Below are positions 34,685 to 45,855 of a stretch of 64,000 bases of DNA, piece after piece. How positions within the stretch are numbered: the stretch's first letter is position 1; each line of letters starts with the position of its first letter. Source of the DNA: Eurosta solidaginis (taxonomy: Eukaryota > Arthropoda > Insecta > Diptera > Tephritidae); the NCBI RefSeq assembly GCF_040869045.1, contig NC_090319.1, positions 15,332,314 through 15,396,313 on the forward strand, in the 5' to 3' direction. A model generated the notes under the pieces. It was given only the letters and a program-made list of their open reading frames with translations. It did not search any database and had not been told where the DNA came from. Position numbers and translations under genes: made by a program.

Positions 34685-34985
34685 TCATCGATTTTTTTTT
34701 GGTTTCGAATAGGCTTACTAACAACGGGTTACAGATATCTTATCGATTTTATGTTGAAGTTTTGTCAGCTTCTATTTCATAACAAACCGATGACTTATCG
34801 TTCAAACATCGATAACCAATGGGTAAGACTTTATTAGAAGTCTGTAACGCTTCGTATTCGATAATATTTGATAATATAATGAAAATGTTTCTATAAATAA
34901 CCGATAACATTTTTGTATTTAACTGATAACTTCTCGATCACGCGCCGATAAATTTTAATAACAATTTCGCATATCCTAACCTTTC
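34685..34985 (+). repeat. TTATCGAT-type short tandem array, second site
   Basis: ATTCATCGATTTTT, ATCTTATCGATTTTAT, GACTTATCGTTC, CATCGATAACC, ACCGATAAC: the same degenerate theme as 23370-23690, more eroded. Confidence 0.5.
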
Positions 34986-35029
34986 TTTACCGTTCTTTAG
35001 ATTTTATTTCTTTTGATGAGGTTTGCTTT

Positions 35030-35335
35030 GAAAATCACTACAGTTCCAGTTATAGATTCTCAATCTGTTTCGGTTTCAGCTTTTTTCATTATATAAACTC
35101 AATTTCAGCTTCACTTTCGTTAAGAGTTGAGATTGTCTTATACTACCGCTGTCTTTTATATTTCTTTGGTTCCAGATTTCGGTTCTTAAACTGTTTCAAT
35201 TTAATTTCTTTTGTGAAAAAAGGTTTGGTTTCTCCTTTTTATATTATTTCTTTTAAGTTTGGGGGTTTTCAAAATGTTTTAGTTTAAGTTTCGTTCCTGT
35301 TTTGATTTTCGGAAATTTTTCTGTTTCTCTTTTTT
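35030..35335 (+). repeat. TTTCGGTTTC-type degenerate array, second site
   Basis: CAGTTCCAG, CTGTTTCGGTTTCAGC, TTCACTTTCG, CCAGATTTCGGTTC: same theme as 27350-27790, here directly after a TTATCGAT array. Confidence 0.45.
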
Positions 35336-35499
35336 TTTCATTTTGAATATTCATATTCAAGGTTAAGTCGGCGGGGACTTTGGTAGAAATTTCTAGCGTT
35401 AGCAGCAGTGATTTGGTAATGTAGAGTTGACAAATCAATTTGGAGATAGAAATATGTTCGTCGGTTGACCGCTGCGGCTAGATGATCTTGAACAAACAC

Positions 35500-35835
35500 T
35501 AATATATACAGCAGCGAACAAGTAAATAGCAGTGGACATTTTTTTTTTTAATTTCGTCAATTACGTTCTTTTATTTTTAATTTCGATATTGTAAGGAATA
35601 TTTTTTTTAAATTTGCAACAAAAACTGTGTACACCAATTTTAAAAGCGATCTCGAAAAAAATCTCTTGAAGCTCTGTCAGTCTGAACTTTTACCTTTGTT
35701 TGACATGTTTAATTGTCTCCAGTATGGATCAAAATTTACATTTGTTAAGGGTTGATTGTGAAAAAATAATTCATTTGTACCACGCTAGTGTGCATACATT
35801 GACATGGAAATATGAATATTTCTATAATTTGGATT
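35500..35835 (+). repeat. Possible fragment of foldback family N
   Basis: ACAGCAGCGAACAAGTAAAT at 35508 matches the terminal sequence of the foldback element at 61341-61957 (ACAGCAGCTAACGAAAAAAT). The opposite end is not found, so this is a one-ended fragment at most. Confidence 0.4.
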
Positions 35836-35839
35836 TGTT

Positions 35840-38273
35840 ATACTCAGTTGAGCAGAGCTTACAGAGTATATTAAGTTTGATTGGATAACGGTTGGTTGTA
35901 CATATATAAAGGAATCGAGATAGATATAGACTTCCATATATCAAAATAATCAGGATCGAAAAAAAATTTGATTGAGCCATGTCCGTCTGTCCGTCCGTCC
36001 GTTAACACGATAACTTGAGTAAATTTTGAGGTATCTTGATGAAATTTGGTATGTAGGTTCCTGAGCACTCATCTCAGATCGCTATTTAAAATGAACGATA
36101 TCGGACTATAACCACGCCCACTTTTTCGATATCGAAAATTTCGAAAAACCGAAAAAATGCAATAATTCATTACAAAATACAGCTAAAGCGACGAAACTTG
36201 GTAGACCAGTTGAACTTATGACACTGAATAGAAAATTAGTAAAATTTTGGACAATGGGCGTGGCACCGCCCACTTTTAAAAGAAGGTAATTTAAAGTTTT
36301 TCCAAGCTGTAATTTGGCAGTCGTTGAAGACATCATGATCAAATGTGGCAGGAACGTTACTCCTATTACTATATGTACGCTTAATAAAAATTAGCAAAAT
36401 CGGAAAAGGACCACGCCCACTTTTAAAAAAAAATTTTTTTAAAGTAAAATTTTAACAAAAAATTTAATATCTTTACATTATATAAGTAAATTATGTCAAC
36501 ATTCAACTCCTGTAATGATATGGTGCAACAAAATACAAAAATAAAAGAAAATTTCAAAATGGGCGTGGCTCCGCCCTTTTTCATTTAATTTGTCTAGGAT
36601 ACTTTTAACGCCATAAGTCGAACAAAAATATACCAATCCTTTTGAAATTTGGTAGGGGCGTAGATTTTATGTACGATAACTGTTTTCTGTGAAAATGGAC
36701 GAAATCGGTTGATGCGACGCCCAGTTTTTATACACAGTTGTCCGTCTGTCCTTCCGCATGGCCGTTAACACGATAACTTGAGCAAAAATCGACATATCTT
36801 TAATGAACTTAGTTCACGTGCTTACTTGAACTCACTTTATCTTGGTATGAAAAATGAACGAAATCCGACTATGACCACGCCCACTTTTTCGATATCGAAA
36901 ATTACGAAAAATGAAAAAATGCCATAATTCTATACCAAATACGAAAAAAGGGATGAAACATGGTAATGTAATTGGATTGTTTTATTGACGCGAAATATAA
37001 CTTTAGAAAAAACTTTATAAATAGGTTGTGACACCTACCATATTAAGTAGATGAAAATAAAAAATTCTGCAGGGCGAAATAAAAAACTCTTAAAATCTTG
37101 GCAGGTATTACATATATAAATAAATTAGCGGTATCCAACAGATGATGTTCTGGGTCACCCTGGTCCACATTTTGGTCGATATCTGGAAAATGCCTTCTCA
37201 CCACTCCCTTTTAAAACTCTCCTTAATACCTTTAATTTGATACCCATATCGTACAAACTCATTCTAGAGTCACCCCTTGTCCACCTTTATGGCGATATCT
37301 CGAAAAGGCGTCCACCTATAGAACTAAGCCCCACGCCCTTTTAAAATACTCATTAACGCCTTTTATTTGATACCCATATCATACAAACATATTCTAAAAT
37401 CACCCCTGGTCCAACTTTATGGCGATATCTTGAAAAGGCGAACACCTATAGAACGAAGGCCCACTCCCTTTTAAAATACTCATTAACACCTTTCGTTTGA
37501 TGCCCATATTGTACAAACAAATTCTAGGGTCACCCCTGGTCCACCTTTATGGCGATATCTCGAAACGGCGTCCACCTATGGAACTAAGGATTACTCCCTT
37601 TTAAAATACTCATTAGCACCTTTCTTTTGATACCCATATTGTACAAAAAAATTCTAGGGTCACCCCTGGTCCACCTTTATGGCGATATCTCGAAACGGCG
37701 TCCACCTATGGGACTAACGATTACTCCCTTTTAAAATACTCATTAACACCTCTCATTTGATACCCATATCGTACAAACGCGTTCTAGAGTCACCCCTGGT
37801 CAACCTTTATGGCGATATCTCGAAAAGGCATCCACCTATAGAACTAAGGCCCACTCCCTTTTAAAATACTCATTAACACTATTCGTTTGATGCCCATATT
37901 GTACAAACAAATTCTAGGGTCACCCCTGGTCCACCTTTGTGGCGATATCTCGAAACGGCGTCCACCTATGGAACTAAGGATTACTCCCTTTTAAAATACT
38001 CATTAACACCTTTCATTTGAAACCCATATCGTACAAACGCATTCTAGAGTCAACCCTGATCCACCTTTATGGCTATATCCCTAAATGGCGTCCACCTATA
38101 GAACTATGGCCCACTCCCTCATAAAATACTCTTTAATGCCTTTCATTTGATACACGTTCCAGGGTTTCCCTCGGTTCATATTCCTACATGGTTATTTTCC
38201 CTTGTGTTGTCACCATAGCTCTCAACTGAGTATGTAATGTTTGGTTACACCCGAACTTAACCTTCCTTGCTTG
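35840..38273 (+). mobile_element. Helentron-like family A element, copy C
   Basis: Begins ATACTCAGTTGAG (35840-35852); inverse 13-mer at 38221-38233; hairpin GTTTGG-TTACAC-CCGAAC (one G-T pair); ends CTTGCTTG at 38273 before TTTTT. Same internal order as copy B: short GTCC microsatellite, body with CCACGCCCAC motifs, then eight tandem units (37150-38160). Base-level agreement with copies A and B over the body is high by eye, so these are fairly recent copies. Confidence 0.8.
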
Positions 38274-38274
38274 T

Positions 38275-39285
38275 TTTTCTTACTCTTTTGCCAGTTTCCT
38301 GTATATGAATGTTCTACTCGTTTTTTGTTTTTACAAATGCACATTTTCCCACATTTTTCTACAATATTTGTGTGCTTTATTCTAATTTTACTTTTTACTT
38401 AAATAAACTCACTCAGATTTATCCATATAAGTATGGTCTCAATCAAAAAAAATCATAAAAACAAATGCTTTAAAATATACCAGATGTATGTATGCATTAA
38501 AAAAAAAAAAAAAAGACCAGCGCATGTTCAAAGTCTATCAAAACACTCAATTGGCCAATATTTGCTTTCATTTTTAATGTAAATTTTTTACTTACTGTTA
38601 GTGTGAGTGGCTGCTTGTCACTTTGACATGCCTCCACATCAATTATGTTACTTGTGGCGGTTTTTTTGTTGCTTACTTGTTGCCAGTTTGTTTCACTTGT
38701 CAATTATATTTTTAAGAATGTCAATGTTGTGCAGAATCATCAGGAGATTTGTTGTATATTCTGCTATGACCGTTCATATTAAGCTAAATTTTTTTGTGGT
38801 AAAAACAATTTTTTTAAACTGTTTTTTTATTTTTGTGATTTGGTTGATTTTTTAATGGATGATTGTCGCTTTTTTCGTTAGTCGCTGTTTTCTTATGATG
38901 ACCTTTCGTTTTTCATGCTACCTTAACTTAGAATTTAAAATTTTCTATATGTTTCTATATTCAACGTGCATAGAAGGTTTGCCTATCAGACTAAGAATGT
39001 CGGATGCAAATCTTATTACAAGAACGGTCAATACTGGAAACATTGAAAACTAAGTTTTTTTTTGGAATATTTAAATTTGATCAAAAGATTGGCCTAAACC
39101 TCCTCGTAGCTAAATTAGAAAGTCAAATTATGTTTATTTGTAACTATAAAGTACGTATATATGAGGACTTACAATCAAAGTGTTGTCAATTGAAAAATTT
39201 GATTGCTCCAAAATTTGGTAAATTTAGTGAAAATTGTGTCACTGTTAAGGTAAATTATCAGTGCAAAAGGAGGGAATGAAATATG
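38275..39285. other. No gene seen
   Basis: AT-rich. Short frames on both strands (38497-38703, 38607-38855, 39004-39279) show no family resemblance. Confidence 0.4.
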
Positions 39286-40966
39286 AATTGACTGCGATGA
39301 TATGGGCTGTTGAAATTTGATTTGTTTTCAAGAATATCGAATTTCGAAAATTGGATTAAGATGTGATATTTCATTACCAAAGGTCGATAAAGTGATGAAA
39401 CATTATATGTGGGTTGAATTTATGTCGAAAAACTGAAATCCGGTAAAATTTTGGAAAATGGGTGCGTCACCGCCCATCATGTTGAAATTTGGTAGGAAGG
39501 TTTTCCTTACTACTAAAAAGCAAGGAACAGAATAATAGCAAAGGCATATTTCATCAATTAAATTGTTTTCCACATTTTAAGTAAAAACTTCTTTCAATTT
39601 TGTAACTTAAACAGTGGAAACCGATCCCAAAAATGTGTTCGAAAAAATTCGAAGATTTGAAAAAAACTGTACGAATATTTCGAATTTAGTATTTGAAATT
39701 CTCTGACTTTCTTTGAGTATGCAGTTTCGTAGGTCAATGAATTAAATTTTAACATAGCACAGGTTTTCAGTTTCTAAAAATGCGCATTGGTTTTTAATTA
39801 TTTTGTTCTAGAGAATGTTAAAGAATTTCCTCTATAAAAAGTGTGAAAACCTGCAAAGAGAAAAAAATTACCACTTCTTCACTGCTGTATATACATAACA
39901 CGTAAAAGAAAACTAGTAAAACTGGTTTACGACCACTTCCATTTCCATTAAAAAAAATGGAGAGGCGTGTCCTCTCTAATAGTTAATTTCACCTCAAAAC
40001 TTTGAATGCCATAGATCGAACAGAAATCAATCAATCCTACCGTAATTTGGTTGCAGAATTTTTTACAATGATTGTTTCTTGTAAAAATGGGCGAAATTAG
40101 TTGGCAACGACGCCCACTTTTTAGATCCACCTTTTCGCCTGTTCTTCCGTACGCGCGCGAATACGATAAGTTGAGCAAAATTTGAAATATTAACTCCAAA
40201 CTACTGCGTAGTGTAAACTGAACTCAAAATATATTTTGGTGTTGAAAATGGCCGAAATCAGATTACAACCACGCCCATTTTTCGAAATTGTATATTTCGA
40301 AATACGGAAAAACTAGCTCAATGCATATCCAAACAAATACTGATAACTTGTCGAGTGGATGTTAAGACGCTAAAAAGTGATTTAGTAAGAAATAGGCGTG
40401 GTACAGCCCAAATTAAGTAGAGGAAAAGTTAAACGTTTTGCAAGCCGCAAATCAAAAGCCATTTGTATCGTTTTGCAACTTGGAAGAAGTATGGGTTTTG
40501 ATCTTATATTTGGATCTAAAGAAAACCGCTTGGCGACCACGCCCACATAAAAAAAAATGTTTAAGGTTTTTCTCATCACAAAATTTTGTGGAATTTAAAA
40601 ATTCTAAAAACTTGCAGTTAAATATGCAAATAATGTAGCGTCTCCAATAGTCTATTTTCCCAAATCCATTAATTGACTGGTAGTTAGCAGACAAGTAGTG
40701 CTGAGTTAATCGACCATTGCCATACAAAATTAATAAGCTTTGTTCAAATAATAGTTCACGTGAGTACACTGCAGACCTGTAAACAAAAAGTACCAGTACA
40801 AGTACAAGTATCAGTACCTCAGTACTTCGAAAAATTAGTACAAGTAAAAGTATCGATGTACTTGTACTTGAATTGTTGCAGTACAAGTAAAGTACTTGTA
40901 AGTACTTTCGAAGTACTTTGATAAGTTTGAACGGTTTGGAAGCGAATCAACCAGCACACAGACAAA

Positions 40967-41206
40967 GTGGTTGTAGAAGAGTTTTATGGGTATTTTAATG
41001 ATACATCAACAGATTTCAATATGCTTAAGAGTTATCCTCCAATGAAGAACTTATCACTCAAAATGAATACGCCCTTAGCTTCCTCCGACCCACTAGAGTG
41101 TTTATTTTCCTTAGCAGGTATTGTTTGTAGTCCTAGCAGGCAATCAGTGGCCCACTTTTCGTTTGACGAGCTAGTACTAATGAAGGCAAACACAAAACTA
41201 ATTTAA
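40967..41206 (+). pseudogene. hAT transposase C-terminal dimerisation fragment
   Basis: A 79-residue open stretch. YPPMKNLSLKMNTPLASSD is followed by PLECLFSLAGIVCSPSRQSV and HFSFDELVLMKANTKLI. The block LFSLAGIV-SPSRQSV-F-ELVLMKAN is the hallmark of the hAT dimerisation region near the transposase C-terminus (in relatives: a tryptophan or proline-rich lead, then LFS-AG-I-S--R--L----E-L-FL--N). It ends at the expected place, just after KAN. The DNA-binding zinc finger and catalytic core are missing, so the fragment cannot transpose anything. Confidence 0.85.
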
Positions 41207-41254
41207 TGTTGTTGGTTGTTGTACGAGGTGAAAAGTCAGAAGTCAGAGTAGTAT

Positions 41255-42140
41255 AACAGCTGTTATACTAAATTTCTCAAAAAAAAGAATCCAGCCCTTC
41301 TAATGAGGGAAAAGGGCGGACCACGCCCACATTTTTACTTGTTGAATTTGCTGAACGCGTTAACAAAAAAAATAAAATAAAATTTCGAAATGTAGAATTT
41401 CGAACTTCAAACTTCGTAAGCCGATATCTTTTTTTTGGAGGCTAAGTTCGAAAAACGGAGATAGTACTTTGTTTACTTAAGGCCCAATCTCTACGAAAAA
41501 GTGGGTTTGTCCAATACCCAGAAAAAAAGTTGATTTAGTCGCATAGTGTTATTATTATAAATACGAAACAACAGGTTTGACTCACTTATTTACTTTGACT
41601 TACCCTATTCATGATATTTGGCATATCTTTATTAACTTTTCAATGCAAACCCTGCAATTTTTCCTCCAAAAATATCATGAGTTTCAGGTCTAAGTATAAG
41701 AAGAATCAGGTAAAATAACAGTTGCAATAAATATTGAAAGTGCTATAACTTCTTTGCTTATTATTTTAGTAATATGCTTTCAAAGCAACATTTTCTTGAA
41801 TTATTAAGTACCTTGGTTTGGTAAGGAAAAAATATACACTGGGGGGGGGGGGGGGGGGGGGAGTAAATTTTTTTTAGCTGGCCTAATCATAAGAAAACGA
41901 CTTCATAGTTTAAAGCACATTAAACGGAAATGTGAAGCTTCTCAAGGCCAAAATAACGTTCAATTTTAAAAATCGGGCGTCAAATAACCAAGTTATAACG
42001 AAAAAACCTTTTTGGCTGTATTTCGAAGGATCAAAAAAAATTTAAAAAAATTTTTCCGAAACCCTCTTAACATAATCTTCAAATTTAGGGGCGGACATTA
42101 GCAACTTTTTTTTTTTTTGTATGGGGATCAACCCAGCCTA
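41255..42140. mobile_element. Long-TIR element D, copy 2, left arm lost
   Basis: From AACAGCTGTTATACTAAAT it follows D copy 1 (32797 on) almost base for base to the right end AACCCAGCCTA at 42140. The whole left arm is missing. TTGTACAA follows the right end (42141-42148) and TTGTACGA precedes the remnant (41219-41226), a likely eroded 8-bp duplication. It lies within the hAT element at 40772-42424 and so inserted later. Confidence 0.8.
41841..41861 (+). repeat. 21-base G run
   Basis: An uninterrupted run of 21 G. At the homologous place D copy 1 has only five G (about 33375). Either slippage expansion or an assembly or sequencing artefact. Confidence 0.9.
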
Positions 42141-42591
42141 TTGTACAATTTATACTTATTTAATATGTTGTTTTACTTCTTGTTGCTTTCTAATATGAAT
42201 TTTACTCATATTTTAATTTTCCATTTATGAATCAAACTGATATATTTTATCAGAAAAAGTACTTTCGTGTACTTGCAAGTATTTCGTAAGTATATCTGCT
42301 TGTACTTTCGGATTCGAAGTACACGTACTGTAGTACTTATACTTTGCATTTAGATTTGAAGTACTTGAGTACTTGTACTTATTTGGTACTAGTACAAGTA
42401 TGTACTCAGTACTTTACAGGTCTGGTACACTGGTAACCAAATATCAGTTAGCTCGTAGTCAAGTTCATTTCCTCTTGGGTTATTTCACTTTTCATATCAT
42501 GAATGAATGCTCTCGATATTTCTCTTTAAACATGTGCACACAGCTGTGTATATAATGCGCGGTTTTGCCCGAACTTAGACCTCCTTACTTC

Positions 42592-44450
42592 TTTAACATT
42601 TGATTTGCTTTTTTGTGCATTTAGAAACAACAACATTAACTTTTGCCATACTACAATGTTTTTTTTTTCGTTGCCGTTTACATGACAGCTGAGGTAATAA
42701 AGAATGATGCGCTCGAGTGATTTCATTTGGTCAGTTTTTTTTTTTTTTTTTGCTTTATGTACTACTTAATTTTGCGTACTTTCGCTTTTATTTATGAGTA
42801 AACCCAATGAACAATCAGCTAACTGATCGTCTCCAATGCGTTAAGGAGGCATTGGATTTGGTAAATCGTCCAAAATTCAGAATGAGTGTCGTGAGCAGCT
42901 TTCACAAAACTCGCTATTTCCTTAAACTGCAACATATAAAAGAAGTTAGATTTCAACGAGCAAGAAAATTTCGAAAAAATAACGCCGAAAACAATACCGA
43001 AACCGGTCTCAAATGTTTCCAAAATGAGCCCAAATTTATTTATAAATAATGCTGAAGTGATTCCGAAAGCAATGCCTATATAGTCATCAGGTGATCCCGA
43101 ATTGGCACCGATTAGCTCAAAAATTATACATGGTTTGAGCACGAAAACAATATTTGGATAATTCGAAAAGACACTCGCAAATATCAAAGAGTTTTTTTAA
43201 GTAGTCCCGAGTTTTTCTGAAAATCCTCTTGCAATACTTTGAGAAAGAAAAAGTTTTAAAGTTTTCATTTCGCGTGGGCACAAGTGGGTTAGATTATTTC
43301 AAAAAATACATCGTTGCATATTTGTTTTATATATATCCAAAGCAGATTAATAAGCATGAATCCTCAAATACATTCTAATCACCATTTTATTAAAATTTTT
43401 TTTAAAAGAGGTGAAACTTCTATATTTTGGCGCAGTTAACGGGCTAAAATATTTTTCAACCATATTCGTGTTTGTATACCGCAATATGAGCCTTAATAAA
43501 TACAGTTAATTGAATCCCTTAAAACTTCCCAATTACCGTCGTATTTAAACTATGCCTAAAAGGGTACAAAATGTATATTTAATTGGAGAGCTAATAGGTT
43601 ATATAGTTTAGCAGAATTATTAGTTGTAACATTTCAAATGACTCTTCCTAAATAAAAGGCGTAAGCTTGTTGCATTAAGAAATTCAAGCCACTTATTCGG
43701 ACGGGTAGCTCGGAAGTGGTCCTGACCAGCCCAATGCAGTGGAAAGGAATGATAAATAGATTAAAAACTTATAATTTCGAATCCACCACCAAACTTCTTG
43801 TTTGGTGCTCGGAATTTCATCCTTCCCGAAGTCATCAACAATACATTTTGAGTTTATTTAAACTACGTAGTGTCTTCGGCCTAAATCTATTAGCTCTATA
43901 AATTTGTTTGTGTCTTCGTATACAGGTATATGTACCTATACTAGATATCTGTAAAAATTATCGACATTTAATCTGTAAGATTTTTGCAATATCTGTATAC
44001 TTTAAAATGTTTACCCTATATTATATTGTTAACCGCAAGCAGTAAATTGGATGGTCATTGAGAGCTTAAAAATTTTATTAATATTAATAGGGTAAACATT
44101 TTTGTTTAAAAATCAAATTCTGTGTGTGTGTGTTCCCTATCATGTTCCCAATCATCACCACATTTTGGCAATAAGTTCCTTCAATCAAGACGAAGGTTTT
44201 TCATATATCAGAAATAAGAATTTTATATAAATAAATTTTTTTTTCAATTTCACATGCGCCACTAGGTGGTGTGACAAATTTTGTGTCAGCAAAAGTTACT
44301 CATACGCCGTTCACGTGCTTAAGTGCAGAACTTTTTTTTGGTCATAAAATTTAATTCACAAAAAGTTAAAGCGATTGCATTGAGTGATTTAAAAGTTTTA
44401 TTAAATTTAAATATTCCATTGTAAATATATCTGTCTATATGAGATAATTG
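42592..44450. other. No gene seen
   Basis: T run near 42738, several uninterpretable short frames (42807-43049, 42819-43187, 43716-43901). No repeat of the window recognised. Confidence 0.4.
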
Positions 44451-44455
44451 TGAAG

Positions 44456-45846
44456 TAGACTGGGTTGGTCCCCATATAAAAAAAGTTCCTAATATCCGCC
44501 CCTAAATTTAAAGATTGTGTTGAGAGGGTTTCGGAAAAAATTTTTTTTATTTTTTTTTTTTTTTGATCCTTCGAAATACAGCCGAAAAGGTTTTTTCGTT
44601 GTAACTTGATAATTTAACGTCCGATTTTTAAATTTGATATGCCTTTATTTTGGCCTTGAGAAGCTTAAAATTTCCGTTTAATGTCGTTTTAAGCTATGAA
44701 GTCATTTTCACATGATTAGGTCAGCTAAACAGGTGGTACCACTTAAAATATCCTTTTTCCCTTACCAAACGAAAGTACTTAAAAATTCAAGAAAATGTTG
44801 CTTTTAAACCATATTACTAAAATAATAAACAAAGAAGTTATAGCACTTTCAATATTTATTGCAACTGTTATTTTAAACGGAGATAGTACTTTGCTTACTT
44901 AAGCATCAATCTCTAAAAAAAAGTGGGTTTTGTCCAATACCCAGAAAAAAAGTTGATTTTGTCACATAGTGTTATTATTATAAATACTGTATCGAATTTG
45001 GTGCAATTCCTCTTATTTGGCACCTTCTGCTAACGTTCGAATCACTAAACTGTTGAAAAACAACTCGTCTTTTCAATAATGAAAAATGGCCTTTATTAAA
45101 GTACAATAACACTACTATTGCTCGCCAGATAGCGACCTAAATCAAACTGATTGTCGTGACTCTACTGTGCTTTTTATACTCTTCGATTTCCTCGTTCCAT
45201 ATTTCTAGGCGCTTCTATTTCCAGAACTTACTAGTTAGTTATCAGCTATACAATTACTCAGCTATAACTACGTTTATAGCTTCTCATATGTGCGTGTACA
45301 TATATGTGACTGATACTTGCACAAATCATTGCCTACTTTTGGGAGCATCTCAGATAAGATATATGCATGTGTTTGTGCTTCTCTCTCCGCTGTGTGTACG
45401 TACATATGTGTAGATATAATGATTGATTCTTTTATGTAGATACATAATGATGGATTTATGGATGTGCATAAAAGTCACTGCTTAGCATCGGCTTAGGGAT
45501 AATGGTATCCCTTACTGTTGCTAATATTCGTCACAATGCGAAACAAAAGTTTTGACTCACCTATTTACTTTGACTTCCCCTTGTTAGCTGACCTAATCAT
45601 GTGAAAGCCACTTCATAGCTTAAAAGGGCATTAAACGGAAATGTGAAGCTTCTCAAAGCCAAAATAATGACATATCAATTCTAAAAATTGGACGTCGAAT
45701 AACCAAGTTACAACGAAAAAACCTTTTTGGCTGTATTTCGAAGGATGAAAAACAAAATAAAAAAAAAAAAAATTTTCCGAAACTTTCTCAACATAATCTT
45801 TAAATTTAGGGGCGGACATTAGCAACTTTTTTTTCGACGCAGACTA
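44456..45846. mobile_element. Long-TIR element D, copy 3, with nested LTR
   Basis: Left end TAGACTGGGTTGGTCC, right end CGACGCAGACTA; flanks TTGTGAAG (44448-44455) and TTGTGCAG (45847-45854), an 8-bp duplication with one mismatch. Both arms match D copy 1. The segment 44750-44870 (CCATATTACTAAAATAATAA, AACTTCTTTG in inverse) is inverted relative to copies 1 and 2, so the interior was rearranged. A solo LTR sits at 44988-45535. Confidence 0.85.
44988..45535 (+). mobile_element. Solo LTR of a retrotransposon
   Basis: Runs TGTATCGAATTTGG to ATTCGTCACA (548 bp) in a D element whose other copies read straight through this point (TATAAATACGAAAC at 33090). Flanks ATAC and ATGC may be a 4-bp duplication with one change. 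TTTTTATACTC near 45170 is a possible TATA region. A related start, TGTAACGAATTCTGG, is on the minus strand at 52322. Single LTR without internal region: a product of LTR-LTR recombination (inference). Gypsy or BEL type not resolved. Confidence 0.7.
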
Positions 45847-45855
45847 TTGTGCAGC

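Larger units (their letters stand above)
40772..42424 (+). mobile_element. hAT transposon, deleted and interrupted
   Basis: Inverted ends CAGACCTGTAAA (left) and TTTACAGGTCTG (right), 12 bp, flanked by a perfect 8-bp duplication GTACACTG (40764-40771 and 42425-42432). Both subterminal regions are packed with AGTACTT/AAGTACT words (about 40788-40920 and 42255-42415), the usual form of hAT transposase binding regions. Inside, only the C-terminal dimerisation part of a transposase remains (40967-41206). A long-TIR element (to 42140) interrupts it. Non-autonomous. Confidence 0.92.
39290..42590 (+). mobile_element. Degenerate Helentron-like family A copy, interrupted
   Basis: 39290-40570 keeps family A body motifs in order but strongly diverged (AATGGGTGCGTCACCGCCCA, AATGGGCGAAATTAGTTGG, ACGATAAGTTGAGCAAAA, ACAACCACGCCCATTTTTCG). 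The 3' end is recognisable at about 42545-42590 (TATATAATGCGCGGTTTTGC, CCGAACTTAGACCTCCTTACTT). A hAT element (40772-42424) sits between. No array units remain. This is the oldest layer of the stack. Confidence 0.6.

Noticed and set aside
45631..45825. Minus-strand 64-residue frame similar to one at 32453-32731
   Set aside because: Both are arm sequence of the long-TIR element D.
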